DNA of 64,000 nucleotides. Source: Dama dama. Taxonomy: Eukaryota; Chordata; Mammalia; Artiodactyla; Cervidae. Every line of letters starts with the position of its first letter. Position 1 is the first letter of the stretch. The translations under genes were made by a program, and so were the position numbers. Below are positions 56,290 through 64,000 of the stretch, in pieces. Location of the stretch: positions 44,836,001 through 44,900,000 of the forward strand of contig NC_083711.1 of assembly GCF_033118175.1 (NCBI RefSeq). The letters run 5' to 3'. Below the pieces are notes generated by a model. That model made no database searches and was not told where the DNA came from. It saw only the letters and a program-made list of their open reading frames with translations.

Positions 56290-57370
56290 AATAAAGATGT
56301 AATTCACATATTATAAAATTCACATATTTGAAGTACACAATTCAATGACTTCTGTATGTTCAGTGTTGTGCAAACATCATCCCAACGAGAGCCCTGTATT
56401 CATTAACAGTCCCTCTCAGACCCCTCCCTCCTCAACGTACCCCAGCTCCTAGCACTAGGCAAGCATCAATCTACTTTTTATCTCTATAGATTTGCCTATT
56501 CTGGACATTGCATCTAAATTGAGTAATACCTTATATATAGTGTTTTTTTGACTGGCTTAGTTCACTTATTAATAGCATAATGTTGTAAAGATTCATCTAT
56601 GTTTTAGCATGGATTTCTTTTTTTTATTTAGCATTTATTTATTCCTTTTGATATATATATATATATGTATATACTGCATTTTACTTATCCATTCATCTGT
56701 TGGTGGCTTTTTAGGTTATTTTCACTTTTGGTTAGTATAATAATGCTGTTGTGAACATTCATTTATAAGTTTTTGTATGGAAGTGTGTTTTAATTGTTAT
56801 TATTGTCTGTCATTTTGTTTAAAGCCATATAATATATCTAGTTAAGCTGTCTCACAGTTTGGTTTTTATTTATGTTTCCCTAATAGTTAATCATTTGAGA
56901 GCTTTTCATATGCTTATTAGCAATTTGCCTATTTTCTTTGGGAAATTTTCTATTCAAATCCTGTGCCTGGTTTTTAATTTTATTGTCTTTTTTGTTGTCT
57001 AGTTGAAAGAGTTCTTCACACTGGATACAAATTCTTTGTTAGGTATACAATTTACAAATAGTTCCTCCCATTCTGTGGATTGTTACTTACTTTATGGTAT
57101 CATTTGCACCACAAAAGTTTTTAATTTTGAAGTCCAAGTAATCTACTTGTTTTCTTTTGTAGTTTGTTCCTTCAATTTCATATTTAAGAAACCACTGACT
57201 AGTCCAAAGTCACAAAGATTTACTCCTATGTATTCTTTTAAGATTTGTATGGTTTTAGCTCTTACATTTAATTCTATGAACCATTTTGCATTAATGTTTG
57301 TGTACAGTGGAAGACAGTGATCCAGCTTTATTCTTTTGCGTGTAAGTATCTAGTTGTCTTGAATATTCTG
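56290..57370 (-). mobile_element. Old L1 (3' UTR and ORF2 3' end), antisense
   Basis: GAAGTACACAATTCAATGAC, GATTTGCCTATTCTGGACAT, CATTCATCTGTTGGTGGCTT, TCCCATTCTGTGGATTGTTA and ACAAAGATTTACTCCTATGT match, in order, the reverse complement of an old mammalian L1. A stretch near 56790-56870 is replaced or deleted relative to the usual order. The 105-codon frame at 57003-57320 is an antisense shadow. Confidence 0.88.
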
Positions 57371-57968
57371 TTTTTTTCAGTAATAAATGTGGTGTTTGTG
57401 AAATGGGAAAGAAAACTTGTACTTGGGGAAATTAGGGAAGTTTTCTTTAATATGTAGCATTTGAGAGTTTACTGAGGTGTGGGTAGAATTTGATGGGTGG
57501 AGGAGTACTAGGGAAGAGAATGTTTTGCATCGGTGAAAGAGAGAAAGGAGCAAGAAAGTTAAAATAATGATTTCATTTTGGCTATATCATGTTCGCCGAA
57601 ACCCAAAACCTAAACATAAATCCAGAGAAAAAGGCTTAAGTGCAGATATCTTGGGTAGGTGCCTTGGAGTTCTTTGCTGCTGGAGGAAAATGAGCTGTTG
57701 TATCTATAAACCAGTTCTCTATAGAGTCCTTTGTGTTGATTCACCAGAGTTTGTGACCTCCTCTATCATTTTTGGAATCATCCTCGAAGTGATTTGGCTT
57801 ACTTTTAAGTTGATGGGTTTGGGGTATGAGAACTGTTGTAGTGGAGGAAAGTGGAGTCCAGGATAGGGGAGTACAGGTCTGGGATAATGGCTTCATTGTC
57901 AGGGCTGACATAAGCCTTGATGGCTTCTGGTCTTGAGCATTTTTGGGTTTGTAGTTCAGCAGTTTTCT
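57371..57968. other. Stretch of unknown origin
   Basis: Less AT-rich than its flanks. Overlapping frames on both strands (57567-57866 plus, 57741-57971 minus) are open, but no family or splice pattern is recognised. It could be old repeat or a pseudogene piece. Confidence 0.35.
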
Positions 57969-57979
57969 CACTGGTTTCT

Positions 57980-58541
57980 GTTGTTGTTCAGCTGCTAAGT
58001 TGTGTCAATCTCTTTGTGACCCCATGAACTGCAGCATGCCAGGCTTCCCTGTCCTTCAGTATCTCCCAGAGTTTGCTCAAACTCATGTCCATCGAGTCAG
58101 TGATGCCATCCAACCATCTCATCCTCTGTCACTCCCTTCTCCTGCCCTCAATCATTCCCGACATCAGAGTCTTTTCCAGTGAGTCTGATCTTCACATCAG
58201 GTGACCAGAGTATTAGAGTTTCCACTTCAGCATCAATCCTTCCAGTGAATATTCAGGGCTGATTTCCTTTAGAACTAACTGGTTTAATTTCCTTGCTGTC
58301 CAGGGAAATCTCAAGAGTCTTCTCCAGCACCACGACTCGAAAGTGTAAATTTTTCGTCACTCAGCCTTCTTTATGGGCTTAATTTCACATCTGCACATGA
58401 CTGCTAGAAAAACCATAGCTTTGACTGTATGGACTTTTGTTGGCAAATGATGGCTCTACTTTTTAATACGCTGTCTAGGTTTGTCATAGCTTTCCTTCCA
58501 AGGAGCAAGCATCTTTTCATTTCGTGACTACATTTATGGTC
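57980..58541 (-). mobile_element. 5'-truncated BovB 3' end
   Basis: GTTGTTGTTCAGCTGCTAAG to CATTTCGTGACTACA, about 560 bases in reverse complement with the CAA-type tail. CACTGGTTTCT at 57969-57979 and CAGTGGTTTCT at 58542-58552 are the target duplication. Confidence 0.94.
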
Positions 58542-58571
58542 CAGTGGTTTCTAATCTGCCTCATTTCTCAG

Positions 58572-58769
58572 GGCTTCCCTTGTGACTCAGCTGGAAGAGA
58601 ACCCGCCTGCAATGCAGGAGACCTAGGTTTGATTCCTGGGTTGGGAAGAACCCCTGGAGAAGGGAAAGGCTACCCGCTCCAGTATTCTGGCCTGGAGAAT
58701 TTCATGGACTGTATAGTCTATGGGGTCGCAGAGTCGGACACGACTGAGCGACCTTCACTCACTCACTCA
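58572..58769 (+). mobile_element. Full-length Bov-tA SINE with A and B boxes
   Basis: The head contains A-box-like TGACTCAGCTGG at 58583-58594 and B-box-like GGTTTGATTCC at 58626-58636. The body ends GACTGAGCGACC with a CACT-repeat tail. CTCATTTCTCAG (58560-58571) and CTCATTTCTGAG (58770-58781) are the target duplication, 11 of 12 matching. Confidence 0.96.
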
Positions 58770-58781
58770 CTCATTTCTGAG

Positions 58782-59138
58782 ACCATGTGATCTGTTAGTC
58801 AGTGCCACAGATCCTGACGTGTCAGTGCCTCTTGGTTGCCATTCACGTTTGGCTCCCCATTTTTGCATTTAAAACAATTACATCTGCCTTCCTCTTATAT
58901 TTAAGTGTCACTCTCTGGCCCCTGCTATTCAAAAATCCCATCATACTTATTGAAACTAGGGAAACAGTTTCATAAGCAGACTCCTAACTCTATCCTGTAT
59001 TGACCAATAATCCCTTTTATCTAAATGAAAGGAGAATATTTTCATTGTTGGATTTTATCAAGAAATTACTTAATTTGTAGCCTATAAGCTTAAAAGAGGT
59101 GGAGAGGGAGATTTTGAAGAGGGTAGGACATGAATTTT
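58782..59138. other. Stretch of unknown origin
   Basis: No recognised repeat or exon. Confidence 0.4.
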
Positions 59139-59225
59139 AGCAAACTCCTGGTGACAGTGGAAGACAGAGGAGCCTGGCATGCTGTGGTCCATGGGGTTAT
59201 AGAGTCAGACACAACTTTCTTCTGA
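59139..59225 (+). mobile_element. Short BovB 3' tail
   Basis: CAAACTCCTGGTGACAGTGG through GAGTCAGACACAACTT, then a degraded GATTGAACAGCGACA tail. The GGAGCCTGGCATGCTGTGG wording resembles the CAA-tailed BovB subtype. Confidence 0.85.
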
Positions 59226-59562
59226 TTGAACAGCGACAGCATCAACAAGCCTTTGTCTTGCTAGATATCTACCTGAGGCGAGGCCAGTGCATGTCCCCAG
59301 GCAAAGGGAAGCTGTTGTCCTCTAATAAGGGTAAATGGGCCATTTCTATTGACCCACAGATTTTAGGGAAATCTGGGGATTCAAGTTCTCAAATATATTT
59401 ATCCGTCTCTATTCTAGGTCTTAGATCTTTCCCTATCCATGCTTGACTTTATGTGAGAGATTCAACAAGGCTGTGAATTCATCCTTCTCTGAAGTTTTGT
59501 TCCTAGCACAGTCGTATCCTGAGCTTGGTTAGCATCTCTAACACCTTTTGGCTGTAAGAGAC
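59226..59562. other. Stretch with no supported feature
   Basis: A 62-codon frame at 59258-59446 has no support. Confidence 0.4.
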
Positions 59563-59579
59563 TAGTGTCTCTGTGCATG

Positions 59580-59793
59580 TTAAGTCACTTTAGCTGTGTC
59601 CAGTTCTTTGTGACTCTATGGTTTGTAGTGTGCCAGACTCCTCTGTCCGTAGAATTTCATAGGCAAGAATATTGGATCAACTTGCCATGCCCTCCTCCAG
59701 GGGATCTTCTTGACCTAGGGATTGAACCCGCATCTCTTATGTCTCCTGCATTGGCAGGTGGGTTCTTTACCACTAACACCAGCTGGGAAGCCT
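59580..59793 (-). mobile_element. Bov-tA SINE with longer-head variant
   Basis: In reverse complement it is a full-length element whose head includes the TTATGTCTCCTGCATTGGCA segment, the same subtype as 46090-46296. GTGTCTCTGTGCATG (59565-59579) and GTGTATCTGTAAATG (59794-59808) form the target duplication, 12 of 15 matching. Confidence 0.92.
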
Positions 59794-59803
59794 GTGTATC
59801 TGT

Positions 59804-59906
59804 AAATGATATTAATAAAAAATGATATTATTAAATGATATTATTTACAAAATGACATTATTAAATGATATTATTTTAAAAATGATATTATTAAAAAATG
59901 ATATTT
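59804..59906. repeat. AT-rich tandem array of an ATGATATTATT unit
   Basis: Six copies or so of a 14-18-base unit (AAATGATATTATTAAA with variants) lie end to end. The first unit overlaps the right target duplication of the neighbouring SINE. Confidence 0.92.
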
Positions 59907-60673
59907 GATTTCACACCATGTGGGCTGAATTGTCTTGGCTGAGTTGAATATATCATTTTTCTTTCCTCAGTGCAATGATGGCATTTAACAGTAACCGTTG
60001 TCCTTATAATTACCTATAGGAATGCAACACTTATAAAATCCTGGTTCACCCCAGGTAAGGATGTTAGTAATTGAGATACTTTAGAATACCAGGGGATTAT
60101 CACCACTCACTCACTACCAGCACTGAATTCTTGTTGCCATTTGGCTAGTTAGTAATCCAGTTACTGGGCTACTTGATTCCTAGAATTATTTTGTTTTGTT
60201 TTGTTTGGCACCAACTGACTTAGCGGTAGTTCCCTTGTGATCTGATGCTGAGATGCTGAGATAAGACTTTGAATGCAGAGAGTTTAACGGTTGATGCAGG
60301 CAGCATGGGTCAGAGGGGGAAACTGATACAGAAAAAACAAGTGCTTTCTGGAGCATTCTTGGGGAATAAGGAGTGCTTTAATAAGCTAGTTAATACCATG
60401 GATAACTGGAGGTTAGTCCCATTGGGAGGTTCTGGGAAATAGTATAAAATTATGTCTGATACACTAAATTCCATGATTCATCTGTAGAGGGCTTTTCCCT
60501 TAGGGATGTTTATTCCTTAGCACTTCTGATCTGTGTACACACAGACACTTATGCAGTTTTGAGGAATGAAATGACAACCCTCATGCACAAAGTAGTTAGA
60601 GCATCCTGAAAGGTCAAGGAAGCGGGCAGATTGCTGACAGCATCTGCTGCAGCTAAGATGTGAAATTAATGTT
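59907..60673. other. Stretch of unknown origin
   Basis: Includes a TTTTG pentamer run near 60189-60207. Parts look like an old repeat but I could not assign a family. Confidence 0.4.
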
Positions 60674-63274
60674 AATTTGGTGCAGTCTCAAAAATGACAG
60701 AATGATTTCTGTTTGTTTCCAAGGCAAACCATTCAATATCATAGCAATCTAAGGCTATGCCCCTATCAGTAATGCTGAAGAAACTGAACACTTCTATGAA
60801 GACTTACAAGAACTTCTAGAACTAATACCCAAAAAAGATGTCCTTTTCATCATAGGGGACTGGAATGCAAAAGTAGGAAGTCAAGAGGTACCTGGAGTAA
60901 CAGGCAAATTTGGCCTTAGAGTACAAAATGAAGCAGGGCAAAGGCTAACAGAGTTTTTCCAAGAGAACACACTGGTTGTGGCAAACACCCTCTTCCAACA
61001 ACACAAGAGAAGACTTTACACATGGACATCACCAGATGGTCAATACCAAAATCAGATTGATTATATTCTTTGCAGGCAAAGAGGGATAAGCTCAGTACAG
61101 CTAGCAAAAACAAGACTGGGAACTGACTGGCTCAGATCACGAACTCCTTATTGCCAAATTCAGACGTAAATTGAAGAAGTTAGGGAACACCACTAGACCA
61201 TTCAGGTACAATCTAAATCAAATCCCTTACGATTATATACTGGGAGTGAGAAATAGATTCAAGGGATTAGATCTGATAGACAGAGTGCCTGATGAATTAT
61301 GGATGGACATTCGTGACATTGTACAGGAGGTGGTGATCCAGATCATCCTCAAGAAAAAGAAAGGCAAAAGGGCAGAGTGGTTGCCTACAGAGGCTCTACA
61401 AATAGCTGGGAAAAGAAGAGAAGCTGAAGACAGAGGAGAAAAGGAGAGATATACCCATTTGAATGCAGAATTCCAAAGAATAGCAAGGACATATAAGAAA
61501 GCCTTTATCAGTGATCAATGCAAAGAAGTAGAGGAAAACAATAGAATGGGAAAGACTAGAGATCACTTCAAGAAAATTAGAGATACCAAAGGATCATTTC
61601 ATGCAAAGATGGACACAATGAAGGACAGAAATGGTATGGACCTAACAGAAGCAGAAGATATTAAGAAGAGCTGGCAAGAGTACACAGAAGAACTCTACAA
61701 AAATGATCTTCATGACCAGATAACCACGATGGTGTGATTACTCACCTAGAATGAGACATCCTGGCATGTGAAGTCAAGTGGACCTTAGGAAGCATCACTA
61801 CAAACAAAGCTAGTGGAGGTGATAGAATTCTAGTTGAGCTATTTCAAATCCTAAAAGATGATGCTATGAAAGTGCTGCACTCAATATTCCAGCAAATTTG
61901 GAAAACGCATCAGTGGCCACAGAACAGGAAAGGGTAAGTTTTCATTTCAATTCTAAGGAAGGGCAATGCCAAGGGATATTCAAACTATCCCACAATTGCA
62001 TTCATCTCACACGCTAGTAAAGCGATGCTCAAAATTCTCCAAGGGAGGATTCAGTGGTACGTGACCTGTGAACTTCCAGATGTTCAAGCTATATTTAGAA
62101 AAGGCAGAGGAATCAGAGATCAAATTACCAACATCCACTGGATCATAGAAAGAGCAAGAGAATTCCAGAAAAACAACTACTTCTGCTTTATTGACCAAAC
62201 CAATATCTTTGTGTAAATCCCCAAAAACTGTGGAAACTTCTTCAAGAGATGGGAATACCAGACCACCTGACCTGCCTCTTGAAAAATCTGTATGCCGTTC
62301 AAGAAGCAACACTTAGAACTGGACAGGGAACAACAGAGTGGTTCCAAATTGGGAAAGGAGTATGTCAAGGCTGTAGATTGTCACCCTGCTTATTTTATTT
62401 ATATGTAGAGTACATCATGCAGGATGCTGGGCTGGATGAAGCACAAGCTGGAATCAAGATTGCTGGAAGAAATATCAATAACCTGAGATACGCAGATGAC
62501 AGCACCCTTATGGCAGAAAGTGAAGAGGAACTAAAGAGTCTCTTTATGAAAGTGAAAGAAGAGAGTGGAAAAGCTGGCTTAAAACTCAGCATTCAAAAAA
62601 CTAAGATCTTGGCATCTGGTCCCATCAATTCATGGCAAATAGATGGGGAAACAATGGAAGCAGTGAGAGACTTTAGTTTCTTGGGCTCCAAAATCACTGC
62701 AGTTGTTGACTGCAGCCATGAAATTGAAATACTCTTGCTCCTTAGAAATAAAGCTATGACCAAACTAGACAACATATTGAAAAGCAGAGACATTATTTTG
62801 CCAACAAAGGTCTGTCTAGTCAAAGCTATGGTTTTTTCCAGTAATCATGTATGGATGTGAGAGTTGGACTTTAAAAAAAAAAAAGCTGAGCTCTTAAGAA
62901 CTGATGCTTTTGAACTGTGGTGTTGCAGAAGACTGTTGAGAGTCTCTTGGACTGCAAGGAGATCAAACCAGTCAATCCTAAAGGAAATCAACCCTCAACA
63001 TTCATTGAAAGGACTGATGCTGAAGCTGAGACTCCAGTACTTAGGCCACCTAATGCAAAGAACTACCTCATTGGAACAGATCCAGATGCTGGAAAAGATT
63101 GAAGGAAGGAGATGAAGGGGACGATGGAGGATGAGATGGTTGGATGGCATCATAGACTCAATGGACTTGAGTTTGAGCAAGCTTTGGGAGTTGATGATGG
63201 TCAGGGAAGCCTGGTGTGCTGCAGTCCATGGGGTCCCAAACAGTCAGACTCGACTTAGCAACTGAACTGACTGA
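60674..63274 (+). mobile_element. Longest BovB LINE in the window (2.6 kb)
   Basis: It begins inside the endonuclease domain (CAGTCTCAAAAATGACAGA) and runs uninterrupted to the ACTGAACTGACTGA terminus. Only the 5' UTR and the first part of the endonuclease are missing. No clear target duplication was found. The copy has several small indels and stops (see the pseudogene entry) but no large insertion. Confidence 0.96.
60858..62860 (+). pseudogene. BovB endonuclease-reverse transcriptase, disrupted by frameshifts
   Basis: The APE-type endonuclease nicks the target and the reverse transcriptase copies element RNA there. Endonuclease catalytic motifs are visible: GDWNAKVG with its aspartate at 60858-60860, QIDYIL at 61053-61070 and GSDHE at 61129-61143. 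GSDHE is in another frame after an apparent 2-base loss near 61126-61130. A 188-codon linker frame spans 61171-61737 and ends after a 1-base loss. Motif A is corrupted near 62190-62216 (FID kept, the following AKAFD lost, then a stop). YADD is intact at 62489-62500 in a 203-codon frame ending at 62860. The protein cannot be made in one piece. Confidence 0.92.
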
Positions 63275-64000
63275 ATATCAGATCATGGAGCTCTTGGAAT
63301 GTCATTCAGGCAAGAATTCAAATTTTATTATCTCCCTATTAAGAAAGTTACACTGAAGTGGCTTATTGTGTAAACTGGGGAGCAGAGACTGAATTGGGTA
63401 GTACAGTGGAAGTGGATTATAACATGATCTTTCTTCTGTTTCCAGCTCTGATCAGGACCTGCTCCCAGTCTCAGTACTAAATCTAGTTTTAGAAGTATTC
63501 TCTAGATAGGAGAGCATTCTCAGTGTACTACAATAGTATTTCAGATCAAAAGAGATCCAATTCTTAAAACAATTGGGGATTTAGCCAGAATGCAGGCAAG
63601 TGTTCCTAAGATTAATCTTCTGTATTCCATTGTGAAGATTCACAGAAAATTTCCTCTTCACCTTGAATTTTAAGTATCTTGTTTTACCTAAAGCAGTTTA
63701 GCTTTGTTCTGACAGAAACACCTGTGTGTAGAGAGAAGCAGCAAAGTCCTTGCCTGCATTTCCTAAACTGTTGGACTTGTTCAGTCACCTACATGTGCCC
63801 TTTGAATCCATTTTGTAATTCACCATTTCTAGTAGTGATTTGCCAAAGACAAGAAGCAGAAATTATATGTGTATAAAAAACACAAGTAATAAAACATATT
63901 GGGGAGTGCGTTTTGGACTATTTTGAAACCCATTTAGAAGCAGAAGAGTAAAAACTGATGAGAGGTTTGTGCACCTTAATCACTGCTCTAGTAGTATGTG
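63275..64000. other. Right-hand stretch with no supported feature
   Basis: Somewhat less AT-rich. No repeat family was recognised, and the 65-codon frame at 63679-63876 has no support. Confidence 0.45.

Noticed and set aside
57567..57971. Overlapping open frames on both strands that might be a gene or pseudogene
   Set aside because: No family recognised, no splice pattern, and the minus-strand frame runs up to a BovB target duplication; unsupported either way.
59804..59906. Regularly spaced repeats resembling a CRISPR array
   Set aside because: Units are contiguous AT-rich tandem copies without unique spacers, in a mammalian genome.
61171..61737. 188-codon frame that could suggest an intact protein
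   Set aside because: It is only the BovB linker. The endonuclease motifs upstream and the RT downstream lie in other frames, with stops between.

Overview
This window is AT-rich nuclear DNA from a ruminant (cattle, sheep, goat, deer or a relative). Its dominant interspersed repeats are BovB (an RTE-clade LINE), tRNA-headed Bov-tA/Bov-A SINEs, a CHR-type SINE and ruminant L1 3' ends. This combination is known from ruminants; the sequence alone does not fix the species. There is no convincing complete protein gene, rRNA, functional tRNA, CRISPR array or bacterial operon. Nearly every long open reading frame lies in, or antisense to, a decayed retrotransposon.

Layout. From 1 to 17 kb there is sparse sequence with SINEs, L2 and MIR relics, a solo LTR inside a BovB 3' end (1.4-2.4 kb), a BovB nested inside a SINE (4.2-5.0 kb) and a short exon-like segment with good splice signals at 8492-8568. 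From 18 to 26 kb there are five BovB pieces on both strands, including a tail-to-tail inverted pair. From 27 to 35 kb there are small SINE and L1 insertions, an old L1/HAL1 region interrupted by a Tigger DNA transposon, and long stretches without recognisable features. From 35 to 44 kb there are two long opposite-strand BovB copies (one carrying an L1) and an L1-in-L1 nest. From 45 to 52 kb there are two SINEs associated with unusually long direct repeats, an old L1 split by a BovB and a younger L1, and an L2. From 53 to 64 kb there are MIR/L2 relics, an old L1, more SINEs, an AT-rich tandem array and the longest BovB copy (60674-63274), which carries endonuclease and reverse-transcriptase domains broken by frameshifts.

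How the parts relate. By my boundaries about 16 BovB segments cover roughly 12.9 kb, about a fifth of the window. All are 5'-truncated or decayed, and none can encode an active protein. BovB is the presumed ancestral source of the Bov-A part of the SINEs, and SINEs and L1 fragments are known to depend on LINE enzymes. Target-site duplications could be read directly for many insertions, so insertion order can be reconstructed at several nests: L2 and old L1 first, then Bov-tA, BovB and young L1, with the LTR after its host BovB. The non-repeat remainder may be intronic or intergenic. Three exon-like segments are flagged with low confidence. I found no undescribed biological system. The most useful leads are the candidate exon, the 66-base direct duplication around a SINE, a possible L1 3' transduction and the nested insertions.
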